DNA of 64,000 nt from positions 95,770 through 159,769 of the forward strand of contig NZ_FNNV01000019.1 in assembly GCF_900106745.1 (NCBI RefSeq), in the 5' to 3' direction. Within the stretch, counting starts at the first letter, position 1; each line of letters begins with the position of its first letter. Positions 8,835-18,038 of this stretch are shown here, piece after piece. The notes beneath the pieces were generated by a model. The model worked only from the letters and a program-made list of their open reading frames with translations. It made no database searches and was not told where the DNA came from. This DNA is from Paenibacillus sp. CF384. GTDB lineage: Bacteria; Bacillota; Bacilli; Paenibacillales; Paenibacillaceae. The position numbers and the translations under genes were made by a program.

Positions 8835-9311
8835 TTACCGGTCTGAGGCTTTTGAAGCTCTTCTGCCTAGCCAAATTGACAATAGTGTAAGCACCAATGC
8901 GCCGACTCCCTCTGAAGCTAGCAGCCACCACTCATCCTTAGGTCGATTACCGCTTCCCAGCACGAAGTAGGGAACTCCACAAGCGAACAGCAGCCCTAGT
9001 TGGACGGCTAGAAATCGGGTGAAAGACTTCCAAACGCGACCAGCCAAAGCCCGTTTTTTAAAATGAAATTGACTGTAATAGACATAAGCCAGCCAACCAA
9101 TGCCTAGCGAAATGAACATGATGTAATCGATAGCCTGCCAAGAGAAAGGATTGACATTATAGTAACCCAGTAAATATATGACAAGCCCTCGCAGCGCCAG
9201 CCAATTCAATATGCCGATGAACGAAGTGACAGCCGTTAGTAGAACGGATAGATAACCGGCAGCGGTTACCTTCTTATGCTCTTGCAGTAAAGGATCCATG
9301 CTGTGCTTCAT
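8835..9311 (-). CDS. Hypothetical four-segment membrane protein
   Basis: About 158 residues with four hydrophobic segments (LSVLLTAVTSFIGILNWLAL, then near YIMFISLGIGWLAYVYY, AVQLGLLFACGVPYFVL and VGALVLTLLSIWLG). I do not recognise a family. Its 5' end overlaps the upstream gene (9274-9681) by 38 bp, so the two are translationally linked at the end of the oligopeptide transporter operon. The start is uncertain: ATG at 9311 lies very close to GGAG, and ATG at 9299 (MDPLLQEHKK) is an alternative. Confidence 0.6.
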   Translation of the reverse strand: MKHSMDPLLQEHKKVTAAGYLSVLLTAVTSFIGILNWLALRGLVIYLLGYYNVNPFSWQAIDYIMFISLGIGWLAYVYYSQFHFKKRALAGRVWKSFTRFLAVQLGLLFACGVPYFVLGSGNRPKDEWWLLASEGVGALVLTLLSIWLGRRASKASDR

Positions 9312-9681
9312 CACTCCACTCTCTAATGACGTTCTGAAGCTTTAGCAGCATTTGCTTTCGCGTCTCTTCGTTGTCCACAAGATTGGTTTTCTGGACATAA
9401 ACGGTTAACCGGCGAAGCCTCTTCAAGTAGCTGCGAGCAGCTGCTTGCTGCAAGCTGCGAACCCCTTCCTCATTGCCCGTTTCATGAAGCTGGATCATTT
9501 TCACCGTAAATTTACGCGACCAAGTCTCCGGAATCATGCCTGAGGATGAAATCACTTCCAAATCATGATGCTTCTCCCCGAAGATCTTGGCCATCATAAA
9601 CCGCATGTACCAGATCGAAGCAAGCATGATAAGCGACAAACAAACTAAGAAAATGAGCAAAATCAACATGATGGCGGTCAT
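9274..9681 (-). CDS. Hypothetical protein with one N-terminal membrane segment
   Basis: A 135-residue protein starting [20 protein letters not shown], a single membrane anchor. The rest is a basic, probably helical cytoplasmic tail. The ATG at 9681 overlaps the stop of the upstream ATPase gene in an ATGA arrangement, a strong sign of coupled translation. A longer reading frame upstream lies inside the ATPase gene and was rejected. No family recognised. It may be an accessory part of the transporter or simply ride in its operon. Confidence 0.65.
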   Translation of the reverse strand: MTAIMLILLIFLVCLSLIMLASIWYMRFMMAKIFGEKHHDLEVISSSGMIPETWSRKFTVKMIQLHETGNEEGVRSLQQAAARSYLKRLRRLTVYVQKTNLVDNEETRKQMLLKLQNVIREWSDEAQHGSFTARA

Positions 9682-10697
9682 AGCGATGCAGCCCCCTGCA
9701 GCTGCAGCTCTCCGGCAAAGTGGCAGGCCGAATAATGTCCTTCGCCGACCTGTTTCCATTCCGGAGCCTGCGATTTACAGATGTCCTTCGCATAGGGACA
9801 TCGCGGATGGAAGTAACATCCGGATGGCGGTTTGGCGGGATTGGCGACTTCACCCGACAGGATGATCCGATTGGACTTTTTACGTGGATCAGGCACGGGC
9901 TTGGCAGATAACAGCGCTTCGGTGTACGGATGCTGCGGTTTCCTGAATAAGGTCTCGGTCGCAGCCGTTTCTACCATTTTGCCGACATACATCACGCCGA
10001 CCCGGTTGGAAATGTGTTGGATGACGCCTAAGTCATGCGAAATAAACAAGTAGCTTAAATTTAATTTATCCTGCAAGTCCTGCAGAAGATTGATAATTTG
10101 TGCTTGTACTGAAACGTCAAGCGCGGACACGGCTTCGTCGCACACGATAAACTTCGGATTCGTTGCCAATGCTCTGGCAATTCCGATCCGCTGACGCTGT
10201 CCGCCGCTGAAAGCATGCGGGTACCGCTCCAGATGCCGGCTGTCTAAGCCCACCATTTCCATCAGCTCCCTGACACGTTCCTTGAGCTTCTCGCCGCGAG
10301 CCATTCCGTTACAAATAAGCGGTTCCGCAATAATATTGAGCACTGTCATCCGTGGGTTGAGCGAGGAATAGGGGTCTTGAAAGATAAGCTGCATGTCTCT
10401 GCGGATGGCCCTCAGCTCTTGATTGTTCAATTTCATGACATCTTTGACTTGTCCTTGTCTGTCACGAAATAGCGTGGAACCCGAAGTCGGCTCAATTGCC
10501 CTCAAGACGCATCTTCCGAGCGTCGTCTTGCCGCAGCCGGATTCCCCTACCAGACCAAGCGTTTCACCGGGCCGAATTTGAATATGGATATCATCGACTG
10601 CTTTGACGAAGCCGACCGTTTTCTTGAGGAATCCTTCTTTAACGGGAAAATATTTCTTCATCGAACGGACGTCTAATACAAACTCCTCTTGCGTCAT
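9678..10697 (-). CDS. oppF: Oligopeptide/dipeptide ABC transporter ATPase (OppF type)
   Basis: A 339-residue ATPase with Walker [13 protein letters not shown] near residue 53, Q-loop [13 protein letters not shown], signature [15 protein letters not shown], Walker [15 protein letters not shown] and a C-terminal cysteine-containing module ([20 protein letters not shown]). In this family that module can hold an Fe-S cluster. It is the fifth gene of a leftward operon: binding protein, OppB, OppC, OppD, OppF. It forms a heterodimer with the OppD product on the cytoplasmic face to drive peptide uptake. Confidence 0.93.
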   Translation of the reverse strand: MTQEEFVLDVRSMKKYFPVKEGFLKKTVGFVKAVDDIHIQIRPGETLGLVGESGCGKTTLGRCVLRAIEPTSGSTLFRDRQGQVKDVMKLNNQELRAIRRDMQLIFQDPYSSLNPRMTVLNIIAEPLICNGMARGEKLKERVRELMEMVGLDSRHLERYPHAFSGGQRQRIGIARALATNPKFIVCDEAVSALDVSVQAQIINLLQDLQDKLNLSYLFISHDLGVIQHISNRVGVMYVGKMVETAATETLFRKPQHPYTEALLSAKPVPDPRKKSNRIILSGEVANPAKPPSGCYFHPRCPYAKDICKSQAPEWKQVGEGHYSACHFAGELQLQGAASL

Positions 10698-10712
10698 GGC
10701 TCAACCTCCGCT

Positions 10713-11732
10713 TCAGTTATTGACCTCGTCCACAAGCAAGCAGCGTACCGAATGTCCCGCGGCCACTTCAACCAGTGGCACATCTTCCACATTGCACACG
10801 CCATCCTTCGCCATCTTGCATCGCGTATAAAAGCCGCAGCCCTTCGGTAAGTTCATCGGAAACGGCACTGTACCTTCAATCGATTCCAGCCGTTTGTTCG
10901 ACCGTATTAATGAAGGGATGGAATTAAGCAGCGCTTTGGTATACGGGTGCTGCGGATTATGAAACAGCGTATCCACGTCGGTATATTCAACAACCTTCCC
11001 CAGATACATCACCGCAACATCGTCCGACATTTCAGCAATAACGCCGAGATCATGCGTAATAAAAATGACGGAAGTATCATGGCTCGATTTCAGGTCATTA
11101 ATCAATTGGAGCACCTGCGCCTGTACCGTGACGTCTAGCGCTGTCGTCGGCTCGTCGGCAATCAGGATGGCCGGATTACAGGATAGCGCCATCGCAATCA
11201 TAGCCCGTTGGCGCATGCCGCCGGACAATTGATGGGGATATTCGCTCATCCGCTGCTCCGGATTGGACATGCCTACCTTCTTCAATATCTCAACACCAAG
11301 CCGATAGGCTTCATCCTTATTGTCCGTTGCATGCAGCAGTATGGCCTCCATGATCTGGTTGCCTACGGTATGAATCGGCGAGAATGCCTTCATCGGTTCT
11401 TGAAAAATCATGGCGATTTCGCCGCCGCGAATATCTCGGATTTCCGAGCCGCGGGGATCGAGCTTGGCAAGATCGACAACATCGTAGGTGCCATCCGGCT
11501 TCTTGCGCGACAACCGGATTTCGCCTTGCACTTCTCCCGGCTTCGGAACGATGCGCAGCAGCGCCTGTGAGGTTACGCTTTTTCCACAGCCGCTTTCGCC
11601 AACGATGCCTAACGTCTTCCCGCGTTTAATTCGCAGATCGACTCCGTCTACTGCTTTCAGAAGTCCTTCATCCAATCGAAACTGCACCTTGACGTCCTTC
11701 ATTTCCAATATGACATTCTCTTGCTGTGACAT
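10713..11732 (-). CDS. oppD: Oligopeptide/dipeptide ABC transporter ATPase (OppD type)
   Basis: A 339-residue ATPase with Walker A GESGCGKSVTSQALL, Q-loop FQEPMKAFSPIHTVG, signature LSGGMRQRAMIAMAL, Walker B ILIADEPTTALDVT and the C-terminal cysteine module GCGFYTRCKMAKDGVCN. It starts after TAGGAGGTGG. It lies 15 bp upstream of the OppF gene and 11 bp downstream of the OppC gene. The predicted role is ATP hydrolysis for oligopeptide import. Confidence 0.93.
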   Translation of the reverse strand: MSQQENVILEMKDVKVQFRLDEGLLKAVDGVDLRIKRGKTLGIVGESGCGKSVTSQALLRIVPKPGEVQGEIRLSRKKPDGTYDVVDLAKLDPRGSEIRDIRGGEIAMIFQEPMKAFSPIHTVGNQIMEAILLHATDNKDEAYRLGVEILKKVGMSNPEQRMSEYPHQLSGGMRQRAMIAMALSCNPAILIADEPTTALDVTVQAQVLQLINDLKSSHDTSVIFITHDLGVIAEMSDDVAVMYLGKVVEYTDVDTLFHNPQHPYTKALLNSIPSLIRSNKRLESIEGTVPFPMNLPKGCGFYTRCKMAKDGVCNVEDVPLVEVAAGHSVRCLLVDEVNN

Positions 11733-11743
11733 AGGTCCACCTC

Positions 11744-12901
11744 CTATTTATAAGGATCTGCAGCATCCCGAAGCCCGTCTCCGAGAAAGTTGAACATGAG
11801 CACGGTTAACATGATGAAGGCGGCAGGCCATAGCAGCCAAGCATGATGTGCCAAGGTTTCCAGGTTTTGCGCATCCTGCAGCAATACGCCCCAAGATACA
11901 GCGGGCGCTTGCAGCCCAATGCCAAGAAAGCTAAGTGAGGTTTCCCCTAGAATTTGGGCGGGAATCGCAAGCGTGACATTTACGATAATGTAACTGGCAA
12001 AGGACGGGAGCAAGTGCTTCCGAATGATTCGCAAATCACTGGCGCCTGCAAGCCGAGCCGCCATCGTGAAGTCCTCTTCTCTGAGCGATAGAATTTTACC
12101 GCGCACGACACGAGCGAGACCTGTCCATCCGATAACAGAGAAGATGATGATGAGACCGAAATACATTTTGGTTGTCGACCAGTCTCGCGGCACTGCGGCA
12201 GACAGCGCCATCCAGAGCGGAATCGTCGGAATACAAATGAGAAAATCGATAATGCGCTGGATAATCGTATCCGATACGCCGCCCAAGTAGCCGGATATTC
12301 CGCCGAGCAGCAGTCCGATAATCAACGTTAGGATAATCCCGACAAGACCGAACGACAAGGAAATGCGTGCTCCATAGATGATACGTGAGAATAGATCATG
12401 GCCCAGCTGATCCGTTCCCATCAGAATGAGCGCACCCTCCTTATCGCCTAAGCCGAACAAATGAATGCTCGAAGAGATAAATCCCCACATTTCATAAGGT
12501 TCGCCTTTGACGAAGAAGTGGATCGGATACTTTTTGGTGGTATCTTCACTGAAGGTTCGCAGGAAGGTTTCCTGATCGACTTTCTCTGTCAAACCGTAGA
12601 CAAACGGCCGGAACTGAAAGCCCGTATCCGGATCAACGAAATGAATCTTCTGCGGAGGGGCATTCTTATAAGCCGTATAACGTGTACCGGATAGATTAGG
12701 AGCAACAAACTCGCAAAATATGGCGATCAAAAACATCAGAATTAATAATACCGCTGAAATCATCGCGAGCTTATGTTTCTTGAACTTCCACCACATCAGC
12801 TGCCATTGCGAGGCTACTTCGACGTTAATGGTATCGGCCGTTTTGTTTCGGCGTGTTCTCGGTTTACGAATTTGATTGATAACGGTAGATAAGCCGCTCA
12901 T
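11744..12901 (-). CDS. oppC: Oligopeptide ABC transporter permease (OppC type)
   Basis: A 385-residue permease starting MSGLSTVINQIRKP. It has an N-terminal OppC segment (WWKFKKHKLAMISAVLL), a large external loop near residues 60-160, then GTDQLGHDLFSRIIYGARIS, which is diagnostic of OppC/DppC. The EAA loop appears as AARLAGASDLRIIRKHLLPS. The ATG overlaps the OppB stop as ATGA. The external loop is longer than in E. coli OppC, as in AppC-like Firmicute proteins. Confidence 0.92.
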   Translation of the reverse strand: MSGLSTVINQIRKPRTRRNKTADTINVEVASQWQLMWWKFKKHKLAMISAVLLILMFLIAIFCEFVAPNLSGTRYTAYKNAPPQKIHFVDPDTGFQFRPFVYGLTEKVDQETFLRTFSEDTTKKYPIHFFVKGEPYEMWGFISSSIHLFGLGDKEGALILMGTDQLGHDLFSRIIYGARISLSFGLVGIILTLIIGLLLGGISGYLGGVSDTIIQRIIDFLICIPTIPLWMALSAAVPRDWSTTKMYFGLIIIFSVIGWTGLARVVRGKILSLREEDFTMAARLAGASDLRIIRKHLLPSFASYIIVNVTLAIPAQILGETSLSFLGIGLQAPAVSWGVLLQDAQNLETLAHHAWLLWPAAFIMLTVLMFNFLGDGLRDAADPYK

Positions 12902-13896
12902 TCCGAAACACCTCCGAAGCGGATACGCGGATCGATGGCCGCAAGCAAAATATCCGAGAGCAGAGTTCCTAATACCGTGATGAAGCTGGTTACCAGAATA
13001 AAGCTGCCGCACAAGTACATATCCTGCGTCATGAGCGCCTTGAGCAGCATCGGCCCCGTTGTCTGCAGGTTGAGGACGATGGACACGATGACCTCTCCGG
13101 AAATAAGCGCCGGCAGCGTCCATCCGATCGTACTGATGAGCGGGTTGATAGCCATACGAACCGGATATTTGAAGAGCAATTTACCTTCCGATACGCCTTT
13201 CGCTCTGGCCGTAATGACGTACTGCTTCGACAATTCATCGAGCAGCATGCCCCGCGTGACTCGAATCAGCGATGCGGCAGATGCCATTCCGATTACGATG
13301 ACAGGCAATATGAGCCTCGGCAGCATATCCAGCACCTTCGCCATGCTCCATGGCGCATCGAGATACGGCTGCGAGAACAGCCCTGTTATCGATACGCCGG
13401 TTTCAATGAAGATGAAATAGACGAGTACGAGGGCAATCAGAAAGCCGGGAACCGCAACGCCGATAAATCCGATGAAGGTAAACACATAATCAAGAATGGA
13501 GTATTGATGCGTAGCCGAGTAGATGCCGATAGGGATCGAGACAAGCCATACGAACACGAGCGATATCAATGAAATGGTTATCGTTAAACCGAGCCGAGGC
13601 CAGATAACATCCGCAACCGGCATGTTGTATTGGAAGGAACGACCCATATTTCCATGCAGCACGATATCTTTGATCCAGTAGACATACTGCACGATGAGTG
13701 ATTTATCCAGTCCGTATTCCCGCTGCAAATTAAGGATGGCGCTCTCCGAAACATCATTGCCCGACAGCTTCAATTGCTGAATATAGTTGGTTAAGAAATC
13801 GCCCGGAGGAAGCTGAATAATGACAAATACGATAATACTTATGGCGATCAACAGCGGAATGAGCTGTAATAATCGATAGCTAATAAAATTTATCAT
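12898..13896 (-). CDS. oppB: Oligopeptide ABC transporter permease (OppB type)
   Basis: A 332-residue permease with six membrane segments. It starts MINFISYRLLQLIPLLIAIS, typical of OppB/DppB, and carries the EAA loop around YVITARAKGVSEGKLLFKY. The ATG at 13896 has GGAGGG 7 bp upstream; an upstream in-frame start has no good site. It is overlapped by the OppC start (ATGA). It follows the binding protein gene by about 100 bp containing a stem-loop. Confidence 0.92.
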   Translation of the reverse strand: MINFISYRLLQLIPLLIAISIIVFVIIQLPPGDFLTNYIQQLKLSGNDVSESAILNLQREYGLDKSLIVQYVYWIKDIVLHGNMGRSFQYNMPVADVIWPRLGLTITISLISLVFVWLVSIPIGIYSATHQYSILDYVFTFIGFIGVAVPGFLIALVLVYFIFIETGVSITGLFSQPYLDAPWSMAKVLDMLPRLILPVIVIGMASAASLIRVTRGMLLDELSKQYVITARAKGVSEGKLLFKYPVRMAINPLISTIGWTLPALISGEVIVSIVLNLQTTGPMLLKALMTQDMYLCGSFILVTSFITVLGTLLSDILLAAIDPRIRFGGVSE

Positions 13897-13943
13897 GCGG
13901 TTCCCTCCATTCAATGTAAGCCGCAGATCCATACACGAACCCG

Positions 13944-13978
13944 GGAGCCCAGGCCTCCTCTCATGAGGTCTGGGCTCC
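13944..13978 (-). terminator. Intercistronic stem-loop between binding protein and permease genes
   Basis: Arms GGAGCCCAGGCCTC and GAGGTCTGGGCTCC pair with one mismatch around a 7-base loop. On the minus strand no T run follows, so it is more likely a 3'-end stabiliser or partial terminator. Such a structure would let the binding protein be made in excess over the membrane parts. Confidence 0.6.
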
Positions 13979-13994
13979 TTTAGGTTCGGACATC

Positions 13995-15998
13995 TTATTT
14001 GCCGAAGAAGAATTGCTCGCCTGAGAAGTCGGTTCCAATTGCAAAGCTGCTGTCACTAGGAATGTTCTTCAGCTTCTCATTCACAATAATTGGCTGCTTC
14101 ACATCGCTGAGCGGTACGAAGTAGTACACATTGTTTTTCATCTGTTGCTTCACTTCTTCGATCATGCGTTTGGCATTTTCCGGGTCCGTAGCAAGTGCCT
14201 CACTAATCGTCGTATACAGCTTCTTCACATCCTCAGGCGGTTCCTTACCGTTCTTGCCTGAGCTGGTGTACCACTGATCCCATAACGGAGCCCACATGCC
14301 TTGACCCCAATCACCCATGTACCAGAGCGGTGTGTGCGTCCAGATGACCGTCGCTTGAAGATCATTCGCAGTATTGCGCTGCGACCAAAGCGTCTGGTCG
14401 ATCGTTTTCATCGTGACGTTAAGACCAAGTGCCTTCCACATCTCGACGATAAGCTGCGTATAAGGAACGATGTCCGGTGCTTGGGCTCCAACTTCGATTG
14501 GAATCGTAAATACTTTGCCGTCTGGGCCTAACCGTTTGCCGTTTGCGTCTTTCTTCATGCCCATGTCATCCAGCAATTTATTGGCGCCATCCAAATCGAA
14601 TGTCGGATCCTCGATGTTGCCCGGTTTGGCAAAACCATAGTAGATCGTATCAATAAGCTCTTGGCGGTCGATGGCCATGTTCAATGCTTGGCGGAAACGG
14701 ACATCTTGGACCACTTTCCCCCAATTTGGATCTTTTTCATAGGTCAAGTTAAGGAAAATATCGGTCGGAGTCACATGCATGTTATTCAGCATGGCTTTAT
14801 ACCCGTTCTTCTCGTTTTCCTTGTACAATGGCATCTTCACGAGCGATGCCGATTCACGTGAGAAATCAACCTCGCCGGCAATGGTTTTCAAACTAACCAT
14901 TTCAATATCGTTTACGAGGGTGCTTTCGATTTTATCGATGTATGGCAGCTGATTGCCTGCCTTATCGATTTTGAAATAATAAGGATTCCGCTCATAAGTC
15001 GTCATGCTTTGCGTCGCTTTCGTAATGATCCAAGGATAGAGGACAGGGAAACCGACGGCTTCGGAATGGTTCAATTTCCAGTTCGTAATATCTTTATAGT
15101 TGAACAGGTTGACCCACTCGCCTGGTTTGAAACCGGCTTCCTTAATCGCCGACTCCAACTGATCAAGCTTGATATATTTGGTATGGAATTGCTTCAGGAA
15201 GTGAGCAGGCTTGAGCAGCTCTGTGTATCCGCGCCAGCCTTGAATCGCTAAGCGAATCAAGAGACCGCCGTATGGACGATCGAAGGAAAGCTTAAAGTTA
15301 TACTCGTCGATAATTTCCAATTTAAGCGGAGCGCCTTCGGCCACACCACCCGAACGGAGATAGAGCGGGAAGATCGGGGTCAGCTCCTCGTTCATCAGTA
15401 CATCCTCGACCGTGAACCGGATATCCTCCGTCGTTACTGGCTCGCCGTCAGACCATTTCAAGCCTTTGCGCATTTGGAACGAGATGGATTTCTGATCCTC
15501 GCTGAGCAAATAATCCTTCAGAACGTTGCCTGTAAGTTCTTCTCCGAGAATACTCGGCGTATTAAGCAGCGGTTCATTATCCATGACGAAAACGTCTGCA
15601 TCCCAGTTCGGCACCGATGTAACCGTTCTCAAAGTTCCGCCGAAGGATCCGATTTCATACTTCAATTGTCCTTCTGCTACCTCGTTAGTGATTTTGTAAT
15701 CTGCAGGTAAGCGGTCTTTCACATCCGGAAGGTTCTTGCCGTCCAAATACGAGGATTGATGGAACTCCGTAATCGCTCCATCCCCGGTTGCTTCCGATGA
15801 AGCATTCGTATTGTCTGATGTGTTGTCTGACTTGTTGTTTGCTACCGTCTCATTGGTGTTACTGGTGCTTTCTGTATTTGTCTTGTTCGCCGAGTTCGAT
15901 GAATTCGAATTGTTCTTCGAATTGTCAAAACACCCGGTTAAAGCCGTTGTAAAAATGAGAGCGGTTACAAGAGCAGTCGCCAACAGTCTCACCTTCAT
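13995..15998 (-). CDS. oppA: Oligopeptide ABC transporter substrate-binding lipoprotein
   Basis: A 667-residue lipoprotein of the SBP family 5. The lipobox ends ALTGC at residue 22, followed by a long Ser/Asn/Thr-rich linker (residues 25-70). The body shows KGLKWSDGEPVTTEDIRFT, the usual family 5 signature, and VRFRQALNMAIDRQELID. It is longer than typical OppA (about 540), like many Paenibacillus relatives. The ATG follows GGAGGG. It heads the transporter operon. Confidence 0.93.
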   Translation of the reverse strand: MKVRLLATALVTALIFTTALTGCFDNSKNNSNSSNSANKTNTESTSNTNETVANNKSDNTSDNTNASSEATGDGAITEFHQSSYLDGKNLPDVKDRLPADYKITNEVAEGQLKYEIGSFGGTLRTVTSVPNWDADVFVMDNEPLLNTPSILGEELTGNVLKDYLLSEDQKSISFQMRKGLKWSDGEPVTTEDIRFTVEDVLMNEELTPIFPLYLRSGGVAEGAPLKLEIIDEYNFKLSFDRPYGGLLIRLAIQGWRGYTELLKPAHFLKQFHTKYIKLDQLESAIKEAGFKPGEWVNLFNYKDITNWKLNHSEAVGFPVLYPWIITKATQSMTTYERNPYYFKIDKAGNQLPYIDKIESTLVNDIEMVSLKTIAGEVDFSRESASLVKMPLYKENEKNGYKAMLNNMHVTPTDIFLNLTYEKDPNWGKVVQDVRFRQALNMAIDRQELIDTIYYGFAKPGNIEDPTFDLDGANKLLDDMGMKKDANGKRLGPDGKVFTIPIEVGAQAPDIVPYTQLIVEMWKALGLNVTMKTIDQTLWSQRNTANDLQATVIWTHTPLWYMGDWGQGMWAPLWDQWYTSSGKNGKEPPEDVKKLYTTISEALATDPENAKRMIEEVKQQMKNNVYYFVPLSDVKQPIIVNEKLKNIPSDSSFAIGTDFSGEQFFFGK

Positions 15999-16168
15999 TT
16001 ACAACCCTCCGATACTTCTGTTTATTTTTGAGTTTGTGGACTCACCACAATTATTAGGCGATAAACCCACATATTTCAATAAATGTTTTTGGTTTTTACC
16101 GTATTTTCGGAAAGAAGTAAAGATTGTCTACTCCCTGACAACATTCGGCGATTTACGGCCATAAATGA

Positions 16169-16193
16169 CAAAAAAGCCCCATTCGGGACTTTT
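16169..16193 (-). terminator. Terminator after the AraC-family gene
   Basis: On the minus strand AAAAGTCCCGAATGGGGCTTTTTT forms a short hairpin with a T run, 17 bp past the regulator stop. Confidence 0.8.
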
Positions 16194-16209
16194 CTCATAG
16201 TCTCATCGT

Positions 16210-17079
16210 TCAAGTTTTCAATGCTTGTTCTCGAAGCTGCTGGGGCGTTATGCCGAAGTATTGTTTGAATAACCGATAAAATTGCGCCTTATCCGGATAG
16301 CCGACCATTCTGCCGATCGCTCCCACGCATTCAGTCGATTCTAACAGCATACGCTTCGCTTCCCGAAGACGCACTTCCTGCAAATATTCGGTAAACGTGT
16401 AGCCGCAGCATAATTTAAATGTCTTACTGATGTAATGCGGCGAATAATAGCTTTCTTTGGCTAAATCCCGCAGTGTGATTGGTGATGCGTAGTGTTGCTC
16501 GATATAGGACAACAGCTTCGGTAATATTTCATGGATGTCTACAGTCAACTGCGTCTGCAGATTGTCCTGCATTCTGCGAAACGACGATGCGAGCAGCAGC
16601 ATCGTATAACCGCACAACATCGCACGATAACCGTTCTTCTTCGAGAGGTACTCTCCGAACATCGATTCGAGCAGCTCCTCCAGCTCCAGAATGGATTTGC
16701 CCTGAAAACGAATGTGCTGCAAGGCACCTTGCATAGGCTGCTGAAACTCCTGAAACAGCCTATGGTTGATCAAGCTGCGCTCAGGCTCATATGTAGTCGA
16801 CTGCTCATTTAAATAATCAGCTTGAATTAATATGTTCATGTACTGCATGTCTTGCTCGGCATGGAAGGAATGTCTGTCACCGACATTCATCCATAATAAA
16901 TCACCTCTGCGAACATGATAGCTTTGATTATTCACCTGATGATTTCCGGTCCCGTGCAAGATATAAACCAGCTCGACAAAGTTGTGAGTGTGCTCAGGCT
17001 CATGTGTGTGATTGGCTACTTTATAAAGCGCTATTCCCTCATCTTGATGGATAAAGTCGACTGCCTTGTAAATATGCAT
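16210..17079 (-). CDS. AraC family transcriptional regulator
   Basis: A 289-residue regulator. The N-terminal cupin-like sensor (residues 1-100) has HEPEHTHNFVELVYILHG and RRGDLLWMNVGDRHSF. The C-terminal 100 residues hold two HTH units: ITLRDLAKESYYSPHYISKT and the family signature ending IGRMVGYPDKAQFYRLFKQ. The ATG at 17079 lies 8 bp after GGAGG; a GTG is directly before it. It lies beside the oligopeptide transporter operon, with a terminator between. In this genus such regulators usually control sugar uptake or polysaccharide breakdown; the target here is unknown. Confidence 0.9.
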   Translation of the reverse strand: MHIYKAVDFIHQDEGIALYKVANHTHEPEHTHNFVELVYILHGTGNHQVNNQSYHVRRGDLLWMNVGDRHSFHAEQDMQYMNILIQADYLNEQSTTYEPERSLINHRLFQEFQQPMQGALQHIRFQGKSILELEELLESMFGEYLSKKNGYRAMLCGYTMLLLASSFRRMQDNLQTQLTVDIHEILPKLLSYIEQHYASPITLRDLAKESYYSPHYISKTFKLCCGYTFTEYLQEVRLREAKRMLLESTECVGAIGRMVGYPDKAQFYRLFKQYFGITPQQLREQALKT

Positions 17080-17261
17080 CACATCATCCTCCGTTTATAC
17101 GATCAGGATATGGAAGCGCTTACTATTATGTGTAATTTCTACACGTAATAAAGAGTTCCTTCTGAGCGGTTATAATTTTTTGCATGACTCCTTAACGGAG
17201 GCAAGGCGCTGTCGACAACAAACTTAGTTTCGACGACATTCGCCATCCCCGCTGCGACTAT

Positions 17262-17736
17262 TCACTGAGATTTCGCTGTTTCCTGAAGCAGCGCCCTGAT
17301 CAAACTTAAGTTCGTATCCTCATCCTCGACGAAACCCACCTTCGGACCAATAACGCTGAACTCGTTCTCCGTATCGTTATTTGTCCGGATTCCCCGCTTG
17401 TTATCCAAGTGAATCAAGGCGCATACGGAATCCGATTCATGAAGCCTACAGATAACCGCACCTTTAAACAGCTTCGATTGAATAACATCGATTTGATCCG
17501 TAATCTCAATATTGTAGCGTTTCGATGATAGCCGTCGAGGCGCATTTCTGTATCGGCTGGATGACGTATTCCTGAAGCAGCTTTTGATCGATTAAAGTAG
17601 TGAAATACGCGATGTGCAGCTGCCGGTTCGAACAAGAGATCTTGCCCGCTTTGAAATCACTCGATTGGCTCGACATCCGCAGCAACGCTTCTAGGTCTGT
17701 TTGCTCTGTCTTCAACATGTGAATCCATTCTCCCAA
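17262..17736 (-). pseudogene. Spore germination protein GerA/GerKA subunit, frameshifted fragment
   Basis: One frame (17736 to about 17520) reads MSSQSSDFKAGKISC and IAYFTTLIDQKLLQEYVIQP. The neighbouring frame continues as YNIEITDQIDVIQSKLFKG, then FSVIGPKVGFVEDEDTNLSL and stops at 17262. These segments match the N-terminal region of GerA-family A subunits (a GPxxGFVE-type box followed by TNLxLIR). A single frameshift near 17520 joins them. About two thirds of the usual 490-residue protein, including the membrane domain, is missing. The gene is therefore dead. No companion B or C genes are present. Confidence 0.75.
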
Positions 17737-18038
17737 ATTTAGGTATATTGAAGTAATATACCCAGAACGAAATGGATCATTCCTCTACGAGGCTTCCAAT
17801 CCTGAATGGATAGCTTAGTCGCTGCCTCGTGACACTGCCAATTAACGGGAGCTGCGTAAACAACAAACTATGCGAAAAAGGCTCCGGACGCCAAAAGGCA
17901 GCCGGAGCCTATCGAATTAGAAGAGCAAGATTGGCGTTATTACAATGGGTTGCAAACAGCCTCCATTGCGGCAGCGCTTCCCTTCGCTTTCATCTCAACA
18001 GATCGTCGGTAGGGTAGAACATCCCCTTTTTTTAATGT
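17737..18038. other. Intergenic region with terminator
   Basis: About 300 bp with no coding signal on either strand apart from the hairpin listed separately at 17875-17909. It lies between the dead germination gene and the oxidoreductase gene. Confidence 0.4.
17875..17909 (-). terminator. Terminator downstream of the molybdopterin oxidoreductase gene
   Basis: On the minus strand GGCTCCGG and CCGGAGCC arms enclose a 14-base loop and are followed by TTTTT. It lies 130 bp past the stop at 18039. Confidence 0.7.
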
